From assembly GCF_003990915.1 (NCBI RefSeq), contig NZ_BHXQ01000002.1, positions 372,001 to 436,000 on the forward strand: 64,000 nucleotides of DNA, read 5' to 3'. Position 1 is the stretch's first letter. Every line of letters starts with the position of its first letter. The position numbers were made by a program, and so were the translations under genes. The notes below the pieces were generated by a model that searched no databases, was not told the origin of the DNA, and saw only the letters and a program-made list of their open reading frames with translations. Positions 51,607 through 60,677 of this stretch are shown here, one piece after another. This DNA is from Chryseotalea sanaruensis (GTDB taxonomy: Bacteria > Bacteroidota > Bacteroidia > Cytophagales > Cyclobacteriaceae).

Positions 51607-53409
51607 TTAAAAAGCATATTCGCCCTTCTCAATAGCATGGTTTGCTACCTTACGTCTCGCTTCTTTTAAATTGTAGCTCTCTACTTTTGTGAATCGCTTT
51701 AAACCCATTAGCATTAAACGTTGTTCGTCACCCTCTGCAAAAGAGGTTATGGCACTCTTACCAGCTGATGCCGCTCTTTCAATTGCCGTATGCAAATAAA
51801 TCAGCGCCATTTCCTTTTGTATTTCACAAGCCTTTTCTCCACGCTGTCCTATTAGTTTTTCAACACGCAATAAGGTTGACTCAGCAACATAGCCTTCAAT
51901 GAGCATATCGGCTAAATTCATGAGTATCTCCTGCTCATCGCTTAGCTTCATCATAAACTTCTGAATGGCAGCACCCGCTACCATCAAGCCAGCTTTCTTT
52001 AAATTCGCCAAGGCTTTCTTTTCTTTTACAAACAAACCTTCTTCTTCCGTTGCACCGAAATCAGGAATTGACATCAGTTCTTTCTGAACGGCCATTGCAG
52101 GATTCATTAAATCCAATGAACCTTTCATCGCACGCTTTAACAACATGTCGATAGTAAGTAGTCGGTTGATTTCGTTTGTTCCTTCAAATATTCTGTTGAT
52201 ACGTGCATCGCGGTAAGCACGATCCATTGGCCCCTCTGCTGAAAAACCCATACCACCATAAATCTGAACACCTTCGTCTACTGTAAAGTCAAGCACTTCA
52301 GAGCCATGTACTTTTAGAATTGCACATTCTATCGCAAATTCTTCCAGAGCTTTTAAACGAGCCTTTGCAGAATCCATACCTCCCGCAACAAATGCATTAT
52401 AAGCATCGTCAATGTTTTGTGAGGCACGGTAGTGTGCAGATTCTGATGCAAAAATTCTTGTTGCTGCTTCGGCAATTTTATGTTTGATCGCACCAAAAGA
52501 TGAAATAGCAACACCGAACTGTTTACGTTCGTTTGAATACTTAATGGCTGTTGATAAAGCCATTTTACTTCCACCTACCGCTGCAACGCCCAATTTAATC
52601 CTGCCTACATTGAGGATATTGACGGCTATTTTAAAGCCATTCTCACGCTCACTCAATAAATTTTCTACAGGCACTTTGCAATCGTTGAAGAAAATCTGGC
52701 GGGTAGAAGATCCCTTGATACCCATTTTCTTTTCTTCTTCGTTCATAGTAACGCCTCCAAACGATTTTTCAACAATAAAAGCACTTAAGTTTTTATCATT
52801 GTCGATTTTTGCGAAAACAATATAGATGTCGGCAAAGCCACCATTGGTAATCCACATCTTTTGTCCGTTGATGACATAGTGTTTACCGTCAGCGGATAAC
52901 ACCGCTTTTGTTTTGCCTGAGTTAGCATCCGATCCTGAATCAGGTTCAGTTAAACAGTAGGCCGCCTTCCACTCGCCTGTAGCCAGTTTAGGAATGTATT
53001 TTTTCTTTTGTTCTTCATTTCCATAATACAAAATAGGAAGTGTGCCAATACCTGTGTGTGCAGAAAGTGCAACAGCAAAAGAATGGCCCCCACCAATTAC
53101 TTCAGCCACTAACATTGAGGTGTTAAAATCCATACCAAAACCACCTAATTCTTGTGGAACGGATGTGCCTAATAATCCAAGCTCACCAGCCTTATCCATC
53201 AATGATGGCATCAACTTAGGGTCTTTCATTGAATCGATATCATCCAAACGTGGATAAATCTCTTTCACCAAAAAATCCTTGCACTGCTGCATGATCATTT
53301 TCTGCTCTTCATTGAATTCTTCAGGAATGAAGACCTCATGTGATAATGTTTCGCGAATCAGGAATTCTCCTCCTTTGATTGCTGCTTTAGATTGTGTTGT
53401 TGTTTCCAT
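51607..53409 (-). CDS. fadE: Acyl-CoA dehydrogenase (FadE-like, VLCAD size)
   Basis: 600 residues, longer than the common 380-residue acyl-CoA dehydrogenases and close to the VLCAD/ACAD9 group with its C-terminal extension. FAD/substrate motifs: AYCLTEPDSGSDANSGKT, VINGQKMWITNGGFADIYIVF, and YGGMGFSAEGPMDRAYRDAR near the C-terminal third. It introduces the first double bond of an acyl-CoA in beta-oxidation. It is the last gene of a fadN-fadA-fadE-type operon. Its first 23 bases overlap the end of the four-helix-bundle gene. Confidence 0.93.
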   Translation of the reverse strand: METTTQSKAAIKGGEFLIRETLSHEVFIPEEFNEEQKMIMQQCKDFLVKEIYPRLDDIDSMKDPKLMPSLMDKAGELGLLGTSVPQELGGFGMDFNTSMLVAEVIGGGHSFAVALSAHTGIGTLPILYYGNEEQKKKYIPKLATGEWKAAYCLTEPDSGSDANSGKTKAVLSADGKHYVINGQKMWITNGGFADIYIVFAKIDNDKNLSAFIVEKSFGGVTMNEEEKKMGIKGSSTRQIFFNDCKVPVENLLSERENGFKIAVNILNVGRIKLGVAAVGGSKMALSTAIKYSNERKQFGVAISSFGAIKHKIAEAATRIFASESAHYRASQNIDDAYNAFVAGGMDSAKARLKALEEFAIECAILKVHGSEVLDFTVDEGVQIYGGMGFSAEGPMDRAYRDARINRIFEGTNEINRLLTIDMLLKRAMKGSLDLMNPAMAVQKELMSIPDFGATEEEGLFVKEKKALANLKKAGLMVAGAAIQKFMMKLSDEQEILMNLADMLIEGYVAESTLLRVEKLIGQRGEKACEIQKEMALIYLHTAIERAASAGKSAITSFAEGDEQRLMLMGLKRFTKVESYNLKEARRKVANHAIEKGEYAF

Positions 53410-53818
53410 ATTGTTCTAGTATTTCGTTGACCGTTGTTGGTTGTTGGTTATTCGTTTCGCTTTGATAATAATTTATAAATCCATTGAGAATTTTCTTGCA
53501 CTTAATAATCTGATCAAGGGTAGAATCAAGATCCGCTTGCGATAAATAGTCAAGGTCAAATGAAACTATGACTTGGGTTTCTACCTCATACAAAGAGCCT
53601 CTGGCAATGAAAAAGAATTGAATAGAATCTTTGGCATGGTTTCTTCCACATCCCTCAGCTATGTTTGACGGAACAGAAACTACAGCTCGTCTCAGTTGAT
53701 TAGTTAATCCAAATTGCTCATCTTTTGGAAAGTCTCTGGTAATCTGATAAATCCTCTTTACCAATATTCTCGAATGCTTCCAAACATCCAATTCACGATA
53801 TGATAAGACCTCACTCAT
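53387..53818 (-). CDS. Four-helix-bundle protein (23S rRNA intervening-sequence protein family)
   Basis: 143 residues from MSEVLSYRELDVWKHSRILV. Family hallmarks are YRELDVWK, QLRRAVVSVPSNIAEG, and RGSLYEVETQ in a helical bundle of about 120 residues. Proteins of this family are encoded in 23S rRNA intervening sequences and also as stand-alone genes; their function is unknown. It is inserted between fadA and fadE. The ends of the gene are formed by GTTG/CAAC repeats: its C-terminal tail (NNQQPTTVNE) is read from arm a, and arm b lies just before its start. It overlaps the start of fadE by 23 bases. Confidence 0.87.
   Translation of the reverse strand: MSEVLSYRELDVWKHSRILVKRIYQITRDFPKDEQFGLTNQLRRAVVSVPSNIAEGCGRNHAKDSIQFFFIARGSLYEVETQVIVSFDLDYLSQADLDSTLDQIIKCKKILNGFINYYQSETNNQQPTTVNEILEQYGNNNTI
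53423..53454. repeat. GTTG/CAAC repeat arm a, on the fadE side of the four-helix gene
   Basis: GT-rich repeats (GTTGTTGGTTGTTGGTTATTCG). Reverse-complemented, it matches 24 of 32 bases of arm b (53820-53851), by hand alignment. It encodes the C-terminal tail of the four-helix-bundle protein (TNNQQPTTVNEI). Confidence 0.6.
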
Positions 53819-53819
53819 T

Positions 53820-53851
53820 CGAACAACGAACAACTATCAACCAACAACTAA
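53820..53851. repeat. GTTG/CAAC repeat arm b, on the fadA side of the four-helix gene
   Basis: CGAACAACGAACAACTATCAACC and following repeats, in the opposite orientation to arm a. It shares an AACTATCAAC core with the fadN-side element at 57513-57580. Confidence 0.6.
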
Positions 53852-55023
53852 TTCAATAACTCATAAATCCCCGCTACACCTTGTCCTCCACCTACACAAG
53901 CTGTTACCATACCGTATTTCTTGTTTTGTCTGCGTAATTCATTAAAGAGTTGAACGGATAAGCGCGCACCCGAGGAACCCAATGGATGGCCTACTGCTAT
54001 CGCTCCACCATTCACATTCAACTTGCTACGGTCAATACCTAATTCTTTTACTACAGCTAATGATTGTGCTGCAAAGGCTTCGTTCAATTCAATCAAATCG
54101 ATGTCTTGCAGTTTTAATCCGGCAATTTTTAATGCTTTTGGAATAGCTGCTACCGGACCTATACCCATAATGCGTGGATCAACACCCGCTGTGGCATAGC
54201 TCACCATACGTGCAATTGGTTTTAGATTCAATTGCTTCACCATGCGCTCGCTCATTACGGCAACAAAAGCTGCTCCATCTGAAGTTTGTGAAGAGTTACC
54301 CGCGGTTACCGTTCCGCCAGCAGCAAACACAGGTTTTAGTTTTGAAAGACCTTCAAGTGTAGTGTCGGCACGAATACCTTCATCTTGTTTTACCACAAAC
54401 TCCCTTGTTTTCTTTTTCATGTTCTCATCCACATACACTTCTTTTACAGTGATGGGAACAACTTCGTCTGTAAACTTACCTGCCTTCCAGGCAGCTGCAG
54501 CCTTTTGGTGCGACTCCACAGAAAACTGATCTTGCTCTTCGCGGGAAACACCATATTGCTTCGATACTTCTTCTGCTGTTAAACCCATGCTTGTATAGTA
54601 AGTAGGGTTTTTGGTAGCTATCTCGTAATTCAATACGGTTTTAATACCCATTACTGGTACTAAGGACATTGACTCTGTGCCTCCGGCAATAATCACATCG
54701 GCCTGACCCGCTTGTATGCGTTGACTCGCTATCGCGATGGTTTCCACACCTGATCCACAGTAACGATTTACAATCATGCCCGGTGTATCTATACCTAATG
54801 CCAGCAGGGAAATTATTCTTCCCATCTGCATGCCTTGCTCTGCTTCTGGCACGGCATTACCGACAATCAAATCATCCACCATCTTAGCATCAAGACCTGG
54901 GATTGATTTTACTAAATGTTTAATTACATCTGCCGCCAAATCATCGGGGCGAACGAAACGAAAGCCTCCTTTTTTTGCTTTGCCTACGGCTGTTCTATAT
55001 CCTGCAACAATGTATGCGTCCAT
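53848..55023 (-). CDS. fadA: Acetyl-CoA acyltransferase (thiolase)
   Basis: 391 residues from MDAYIVAGYRTAVGKAKKGG. The track-length frame starts further upstream inside a repeat region, so I use 55023. Nucleophile Cys is in VNRYCGSGVETIAIA, with NGGAIAVGHPLGSSGAR (His) and TACVGGGQGVAG (Cys) near the C-terminus. It cleaves 3-ketoacyl-CoA in beta-oxidation. It sits between fadN and the four-helix-bundle gene. An element of GTTG/CAAC repeats lies just upstream of its start. Confidence 0.93.
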   Translation of the reverse strand: MDAYIVAGYRTAVGKAKKGGFRFVRPDDLAADVIKHLVKSIPGLDAKMVDDLIVGNAVPEAEQGMQMGRIISLLALGIDTPGMIVNRYCGSGVETIAIASQRIQAGQADVIIAGGTESMSLVPVMGIKTVLNYEIATKNPTYYTSMGLTAEEVSKQYGVSREEQDQFSVESHQKAAAAWKAGKFTDEVVPITVKEVYVDENMKKKTREFVVKQDEGIRADTTLEGLSKLKPVFAAGGTVTAGNSSQTSDGAAFVAVMSERMVKQLNLKPIARMVSYATAGVDPRIMGIGPVAAIPKALKIAGLKLQDIDLIELNEAFAAQSLAVVKELGIDRSKLNVNGGAIAVGHPLGSSGARLSVQLFNELRRQNKKYGMVTACVGGGQGVAGIYELLN

Positions 55024-55030
55024 ATTTTTT

Positions 55031-55100
55031 GTTGTTAGTTGTTGGTTATTAGTTATTCGTGTTGGTTCTCGATTAAGGAACAACCATCAACGAAAAACGA
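55031..55100. repeat. GTTG/CAAC repeat element between fadN and fadA
   Basis: GTTGTTAGTTGTTGGTTATTAGTT.. at 55031-55066 is followed by CAACCATCAACG at 55081-55092. GT-rich and CA-rich parts in inverted order could fold together in the RNA. Confidence 0.55.
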
Positions 55101-55104
55101 TTAA

Positions 55105-57504
55105 TTAATTTCTAAGTGGTTTCCCTCCAGTTAAAATGCTTTGTATTCTTTCCAATGTTTTCTTTTCACCGCAAAGCGATACAAAGGCTTCGCGTTCTAA
55201 GTCAAGCAAGTATTGTTCGCTTACTTCTTGTGGAGAGGTTAAATCACCACCACACATCACGTTCGCAATCTTCATGGCAATTTTCATGTCATGCTCAGAG
55301 ATGTAGCGACCCATTTTCATACCATTGACACCAGCAGCAAACAATGCCAGACCTGCTCTGCCTTGTACTTTAATATTGTTGGCTTGCACCGGCATGGTAT
55401 AACCAGCATCGGCTAATTCTATTACCGCTGCTTTCGCATCCAGAATTTGCCTGTCTTTGTTAATGGTTATTCTGTCTTGTGGACGAAGTATGCCCATGTC
55501 TCTTGCATCTTCTGCTGACAGGGCCACTTTCGCAGTAGCGATGTTCATGAAGGCATTCTGCAAAGCATTTAACTCCGCATCACCTTCTTGCATGCGATCA
55601 CTCACGCGCTTTGTAAATTCTTTTGTTCCTCCTCCACCAGGGATCAGGCCAACACCGACTTCTACTAAACCAATATAAGTTTCTGCAGCTGCTAACGCAA
55701 CGTCTGCATGCATGGTCATTTCGCAACCTCCTCCTAATGTGCGGCCTTGTGGTGCAACTACAACCGGCACAGATGAATAGCGGAGACGCATTACCGAGTT
55801 CTGGAAGGCACGGACCATGAAATCAATCTCATCATAATCCTGATCGATGGCATACATAAACACCAGACCAAGGTTAGCACCTAAGGAGAAATCAGAGCCT
55901 TGATGGCCTACCACTAAACCTCTTGCTTGTTTTTCAGAAAGTTCAATGGCTTTGTTCATGCCTTCAATCACTGAGCTGCCAAGTGTATAACTCTTGCTGC
56001 TCCATGAGAAGTTGTACACGCCATCTCCAATGTCGGTAATTTTTGAATCAGCATTTTTCCAAACCGTTTTATCACCTAGGTTTTCTAAAATGATAAAGCC
56101 TTCGCGACCAGGAATAGATTTGTATGATTTTGCTGGAATGTCGTAGTACTTACGCTCTCCTCCTTCTACTTTATAAAAAGTTTTGTTGCCACCCGCCAGC
56201 ATGTCGTAAACCCATTGGTTGGGCTTTACACCAGCAGCTTCCATGGCTTGCACTGTTTTCTCAACGCCTACAGCATCCCATGTTTCGAAGGGGCCAAGTT
56301 CCCAACCGAAACCAGCACACACGGCATCATCAATTCTGAAAAGCTCATCACTAATTTCAGGAATGCGATTGGAGGCGTATTGGAATAATCCGAAGAAAGA
56401 GTCGCGGTAGAAATCACCAGCCTTGTCTTTACCCGCTAACAATACTTTAAAACGATCCTTTAAATTATCAATCGTCTTTGTTGTTTCAAGCGTGGCAAAT
56501 TTTGCTTTTGCTTTAGTCTTGTATTCGAGGGTGTTCAGATCAAGCGTAAGAATTTCGGTTTTACCAGAGGCATCTTTACTCTTCTTATAAAAACCTTGTC
56601 CTGTTTTATCGCCCAACCAATTATTTTTTTCCAGTTTGGCAACAGCTTCAGGTAGTTTAAACATTTCGCGGCCCTCATCATTGGGTAAGCCTGCGTATAA
56701 GTTGTTGGCTACTTTAACCAATGTATCTAAACCAACTAGATCTGAAGTTCTGAAGGTTGCAGATTTAGGACGTCCGATAACCGGGCCAGTCAGTTTATCA
56801 ATTTCATCTACATTCAACTCATATTTACGCATGGAGTCAATTACTTTTAGTAAGCTCCAAACGCCAACGCGGTTACCAATAAATGCTGGAGTGTCTTTAC
56901 ACAACACCGATGTTTTCCCCAAATACAAATCCCCGTAGTGTAATAAGAACTTAGTGATTTCTGGATCTGTGTGTGGTGTAGGTATTACCTCAAATAATTT
57001 TAAGTAACGAGGCGGGTTGAAGAAGTGTGTACCTGCAAAATGTTTTTTGAAATCTTCGCTTCTTCCTTCCGCCATCAGGTGGATAGGAATACCCGATGTG
57101 TTTGACGTTACCAGTGTTCCTGGTGTTCTGTGTTTTTCAACTTGCTCGTATACTTTCTTTTTAATGTCCAGGTTTTCAACCACGACTTCTATAATCCAGT
57201 CGTAGTTTTTAATCTTGGCCAAATCATCATCAAAATTTCCAAGAGAAACACGCGAAACAAAGCGTTTGGAATAAATAGGGCCGGGGCTTGACTTAATACT
57301 GCGGTCGAAAGAGCTGGCAACAATACGGTTCTTCACCAATTTGTTATCCAGCGTAAGTCCTTTAGCTTTTTCTTCTTCTGTAAGTTCTTTTGGCGCTATG
57401 TCCATAAGCAACACCTGACAGCCAATGTTGGCAAAGTGGCAGGCAATGGCTGAACCCATCACACCGGAACCGAGTACAGCTACTTTTTTTATAGATCTAT
57501 TCAT
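55105..57504 (-). CDS. fadN: 3-hydroxyacyl-CoA dehydrogenase / enoyl-CoA hydratase fusion (FadN type)
   Basis: 799 residues from MNRSIKKVAVLGSGVMGSAI. Order dehydrogenase first (NAD motif GSGVMGSAIACHFANIG, then FFNPPRYLKLFEVIP, HFAGTHFF) and enoyl-CoA hydratase last (GGGCEMTMHADVALAAAETYIG, GVGLIPGGGG), the FadN order rather than that of E. coli FadB. It hydrates enoyl-CoA and oxidises 3-hydroxyacyl-CoA. It is downstream of marR and upstream of fadA, as in the fadNAE order of Bacillus subtilis. The longer frame to 57576 lies in repeats and is rejected. Confidence 0.94.
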   Translation of the reverse strand: MNRSIKKVAVLGSGVMGSAIACHFANIGCQVLLMDIAPKELTEEEKAKGLTLDNKLVKNRIVASSFDRSIKSSPGPIYSKRFVSRVSLGNFDDDLAKIKNYDWIIEVVVENLDIKKKVYEQVEKHRTPGTLVTSNTSGIPIHLMAEGRSEDFKKHFAGTHFFNPPRYLKLFEVIPTPHTDPEITKFLLHYGDLYLGKTSVLCKDTPAFIGNRVGVWSLLKVIDSMRKYELNVDEIDKLTGPVIGRPKSATFRTSDLVGLDTLVKVANNLYAGLPNDEGREMFKLPEAVAKLEKNNWLGDKTGQGFYKKSKDASGKTEILTLDLNTLEYKTKAKAKFATLETTKTIDNLKDRFKVLLAGKDKAGDFYRDSFFGLFQYASNRIPEISDELFRIDDAVCAGFGWELGPFETWDAVGVEKTVQAMEAAGVKPNQWVYDMLAGGNKTFYKVEGGERKYYDIPAKSYKSIPGREGFIILENLGDKTVWKNADSKITDIGDGVYNFSWSSKSYTLGSSVIEGMNKAIELSEKQARGLVVGHQGSDFSLGANLGLVFMYAIDQDYDEIDFMVRAFQNSVMRLRYSSVPVVVAPQGRTLGGGCEMTMHADVALAAAETYIGLVEVGVGLIPGGGGTKEFTKRVSDRMQEGDAELNALQNAFMNIATAKVALSAEDARDMGILRPQDRITINKDRQILDAKAAVIELADAGYTMPVQANNIKVQGRAGLALFAAGVNGMKMGRYISEHDMKIAMKIANVMCGGDLTSPQEVSEQYLLDLEREAFVSLCGEKKTLERIQSILTGGKPLRN

Positions 57505-57512
57505 ACTGAAAT

Positions 57513-57580
57513 TGGTTGTTCGTTGCTCGTTGCTCGTTGTTGGTTGCACGATCAACCAACAACGAATAACTATCAACGAA
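57513..57580. repeat. GTTG/CAAC repeat element with a perfect hairpin, between marR and fadN
   Basis: TCGTTGTTGGTTG (57534-57546) and its exact complement (57553-57565) flank a CACGAT loop; CAACTATCAACG repeats follow. It is the clearest complete version of the element, lying in the fadN leader. Confidence 0.7.
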
Positions 57581-57581
57581 T

Positions 57582-58031
57582 TTAGTTATATGCTTTTACG
57601 TTAATGTTATCCTTTTCCACTACTTGTTGTATGCTTTGAATTACTTCAAAAAACACATTGAGCTTCTCTTCAGAAATCTCTTTTCGAATGGCATTATTAA
57701 AATTCAGAACAGTTTCTTTTGCTCTGTCTCGTTTTTGCTTACCCTCCTCGGTAAGATAAACCCGAACAGAGCGCTTATCTAAAGCATCGGTTTTTCTTAC
57801 GATTACGCCTCTCTCCTCCATTGTGTTTAGCAAACGTGTAAGACTTCTTGCTTCTAAACCCATTAAAGGTGCTATCTTAGTTGCGGGCGTTCCCTCCTCA
57901 GCATTGATCGTTAGGAGTACAAAGCCCATGGCCATTGTTGCATCATAAGCAGCTGCCTGCTGGTTATACATGCGGGAAATTGCATGCCAGGCTGCTTTAA
58001 TGTGGTGGTCAACTGTTTCTTCTCTCCGCAT
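57582..58031 (-). CDS. MarR-family transcriptional regulator
   Basis: 149 residues with a central winged helix: TINAEEGTPATKIAPLMGLEARSLTRLLNTMEERGVI and RVYLTEEGKQKRD (wing). It is the first gene of the marR-fadN-fadA-fadE operon, with fadN 77 bases downstream, and probably represses it in response to an acyl-CoA, by analogy. The 238-base gap upstream to the divergent UspA gene contains no clear operator or hairpin that I can support. Confidence 0.9.
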   Translation of the reverse strand: MRREETVDHHIKAAWHAISRMYNQQAAAYDATMAMGFVLLTINAEEGTPATKIAPLMGLEARSLTRLLNTMEERGVIVRKTDALDKRSVRVYLTEEGKQKRDRAKETVLNFNNAIRKEISEEKLNVFFEVIQSIQQVVEKDNINVKAYN

Positions 58032-58269
58032 ACGTTTTCGCTAAGCGAATTCGAAGGTATAAAATTTTTGGTATGCATGCAGAGCAATTTGATTTTTTTT
58101 GGCGTTTTATAGTAAAATCTTGTCTTTTTTAATGTTTTAAGACGTTTTGCCCATTAAAATTTTGAACTATTGATACTTTGGGTCTGATTAAAATTGCACC
58201 ATCTACTGCTTTTCATCAGGCATTTTATGTTCACTAATAGCTTGTTTAGTACCCAAAACCAGTAACATT

Positions 58270-59106
58270 ATGAATTTGCTTGTGCCAACCGATTTTTCTC
58301 CTTGCGCTGACCACGCCCTTAATTACGCGGCCTTACTGAGTCGTAGAACAGGGCATGACCTACGTTTGATACATGTTTATGCTCCAGTTGATTTGGCTAA
58401 TACCGCTATGATTAGTTACATAGAGCAAGAAGTGGAACAAGCTCAGAAAGACATTAAAGAGAAATTACATAAGATTTGCATGGCTACAGCCGAGAAAAAC
58501 AACATTAGCTGCAGCCACAATGTGCGTATCGGTGCGCTCACCGAAAATATTCTATTGGAGGCCGAAGAAGTAGATTGTAAACTTATTGTTATGGGTACAG
58601 AAGGTGCGAGAGGCTTGACTAAACTGTTGTTCGGAAGTAGAACCAGTAGTGTTATTGAAAACGCTGACTTTCCAGTACTGGCTGTTCCTCCTCAGTCGAC
58701 CTTGAACCTACCAAAGAAAATTGTTTTCGCCACTAATTTTTTCGATAGCGATCTCGATACCTTAAAACAATTGCTTGAATTAGTGAAAGGATGGAAGCCT
58801 GAAATTTATTTACTACATGTCTCCCATGATAACCTTCGGTCTGAGCGTGATTACATTGAAAATTTTTCGAAGGCGGTGGTGAAAGAAACTGATTATAAGC
58901 ACCTTTATTATTATGTTCTGCCTCATGAAAATAATGAACGGGGCATAGAGCTATTTATAAAATCTGTTGGGGGTGAAATGCTCGTGCTTTCTACCCGTAA
59001 AAGATCTTTTCTCGAAAGAGTTTTTAATGCAAGCCTTACAAAACAAATCGCTTACCACTTAACGGTGCCTTTATTAGCATATCATACGCGGCTGACTGAT
59101 AACTAA
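58270..59106 (+). CDS. Universal stress protein, two UspA domains
   Basis: 278 residues. The N-terminal UspA domain has the ATP-binding-type pattern (MGTEGARGLTKLLFGSRTSSVIENADFPVLAVP), and a second, more divergent UspA domain starts at about residue 150 (KKIVFATNFFDSDLDTLKQL) with a degenerate ending. It starts at an ATG after a long AT-rich leader. Paired with a paralogue 18 bases downstream, it is likely one operon responding to stress or starvation. Confidence 0.9.
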   Translation: MNLLVPTDFSPCADHALNYAALLSRRTGHDLRLIHVYAPVDLANTAMISYIEQEVEQAQKDIKEKLHKICMATAEKNNISCSHNVRIGALTENILLEAEEVDCKLIVMGTEGARGLTKLLFGSRTSSVIENADFPVLAVPPQSTLNLPKKIVFATNFFDSDLDTLKQLLELVKGWKPEIYLLHVSHDNLRSERDYIENFSKAVVKETDYKHLYYYVLPHENNERGIELFIKSVGGEMLVLSTRKRSFLERVFNASLTKQIAYHLTVPLLAYHTRLTDN

Positions 59107-59124
59107 ATATTAAACAATTATCTC

Positions 59125-59952
59125 ATGAAATTGCTTGTTCCTACTGATTTCTCACGGCCCTCTAAAACAGCATTACTATATGCTGCGCAAATGGCAAAAA
59201 AACTGCAAGGAGAAATTATCATACTATGGTTCAACAGTATACAGTCAAGTAAAAAAACATTGAGTAAATGGAAAAAGCTTGAAGCTGAGATGATCGCTAT
59301 TGCACAAGAAGATGCCAAGCACTTAGTAGAGGAAGTGCGCACAGAAGTGAAGGGTAATCTCCCTTTCACATATCACTTCACTTCAGGGTCATCATTTGCA
59401 GAAAGTGTGGATACTTATGCTGTAAAAAATGATGTAGACATGATTATCATGGGTACTAAGGGAGCCTCTGGAGTAAAAAAATTAATCATGGGCAGTCATG
59501 CTGCGTCAATGATTGATCATAGTCGTATCCCCGTTTTGGTGATTCCAGAAAAAGCCAGCTTCAAACCTTTAAAAAAGATTGTATATGCCTCTAATCTGTA
59601 TGAGTGGGATCAGGAAATACGAACCATTGCTGCTCTTGCAGCCATTTATAAGGCCAGTGTACATGTACTACACATTAGTCCTGTTTCTTCTAAAAGTAAG
59701 ATCGATAAAAACCTGCTTCCAGAGATGATTAAAACTGCAGGTTATCAGAAAATTGTTTATCAAGATGTAAAGAGTGATAATATTGCAAAGGCTATTGATG
59801 ATTATATAATTGCTAATGATGCCGACATGCTGGCAATGTTCACCCACAAGCTTGATAACTATGAAAAACTATTCGGTAGAAGCGTAACGCGTCAGCTCGC
59901 TTTTCATGCTCATGTGCCCTTGCTCACCTTTAACAAGACGCTATTAATCTGA
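59125..59952 (+). CDS. Universal stress protein, two UspA domains (paralogue)
   Basis: 275 residues. The first domain (MKLLVPTDFSRPSKTALLYAAQMAKKL ... GTKGASGVKKLIMGSHAASMIDHSRIPVLVIP) has the ATP-binding signature; the second (KKIVYASNLYEWDQEIRTIAAL) ends in RSVTRQLAFHAHVPLLTF. Similar to the preceding gene along its length, probably by tandem duplication. Confidence 0.9.
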   Translation: MKLLVPTDFSRPSKTALLYAAQMAKKLQGEIIILWFNSIQSSKKTLSKWKKLEAEMIAIAQEDAKHLVEEVRTEVKGNLPFTYHFTSGSSFAESVDTYAVKNDVDMIIMGTKGASGVKKLIMGSHAASMIDHSRIPVLVIPEKASFKPLKKIVYASNLYEWDQEIRTIAALAAIYKASVHVLHISPVSSKSKIDKNLLPEMIKTAGYQKIVYQDVKSDNIAKAIDDYIIANDADMLAMFTHKLDNYEKLFGRSVTRQLAFHAHVPLLTFNKTLLI

Positions 59953-60069
59953 TAGTGGTGCAGACCTTGGAGCTATTTTGCACGACAAGTTGAAATGCGC
60001 GTGCTGATATAATCAGGAATTTTTCTTATAAGTATTTCGTTAACTTTACTAACCCTAAAAAATTTAAAT

Positions 60070-60618
60070 ATGGTAAAGAAAATACTCATTGGTGCTGCTG
60101 TTGTGGTTGTTCTGCTAGCTGCTACCGTTGCTTACATGATGAATCGTAGTCGCACACTAAGCCCTTCAGGCGAAGCTGCGTTAACAAATGCAGGTCTGAC
60201 TGTATCAGTGAAATATAGTCGCCCTTCAGTTCGGGGTCGTTTAATCTTTGGAACAAAGGAGCAAGGGGCTTTACAACCTTATGGTGCCTATTGGCGATTG
60301 GGGGCTAATGAAGCCACTGAAATTACTTTTAACAAGAACGTAAATTTCAATGGGCAGCCTGTCGATGCTGGTACTTATGCTATGTATGCCATTCCTGAAG
60401 AAGGTGGCTTTGAAATTATACTCAATTCTGAAACAGGATATTGGGGTGCTTTTGAGCCTGACCATAGCAAGGATTTTCTTAAAACAAAGGTGCAGTCGCA
60501 AGCCGGTGCTAGCGCTGTTGAGCAATACACTATTAGTACTTTGCCTATGGAGCAGGGTGTTAATGTTTTGTTTGAGTGGTCTGATATCCGTTGGAGCATT
60601 CCTGTTACGGTACAATAA
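60070..60618 (+). CDS. DUF2911-family exported or membrane-anchored protein
   Basis: 182 residues. The N-terminal hydrophobic segment (MVKKILIGAAVVVVLLAATVAYM) is a signal-anchor. The DUF2911 domain carries the conserved VKYSRPSVRGRLIFG, YWRLGANEATEITFN, GTYAMYAIP and FEWSDIRWSIPV. This domain is common in Bacteroidota and has no assigned function. It is followed by a hairpin, after which DUF1684 is encoded. Confidence 0.85.
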   Translation: MVKKILIGAAVVVVLLAATVAYMMNRSRTLSPSGEAALTNAGLTVSVKYSRPSVRGRLIFGTKEQGALQPYGAYWRLGANEATEITFNKNVNFNGQPVDAGTYAMYAIPEEGGFEIILNSETGYWGAFEPDHSKDFLKTKVQSQAGASAVEQYTISTLPMEQGVNVLFEWSDIRWSIPVTVQ

Positions 60619-60631
60619 TTTACTTTTAACT

Positions 60632-60667
60632 AAAGGGGTTGTGGTAATACCATAACCCCTTCTATTT
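60632..60667 (+). terminator. Hairpin terminator after the DUF2911 gene
   Basis: AAGGGGTT (60633-60640) pairs with AACCCCTT (60654-60661), with partly paired TGGTA/TACCA inside. A short T-rich stretch follows. It may end transcription or attenuate reading into the DUF1684 gene. Confidence 0.65.
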
Positions 60668-60677
60668 AATTTTTATC

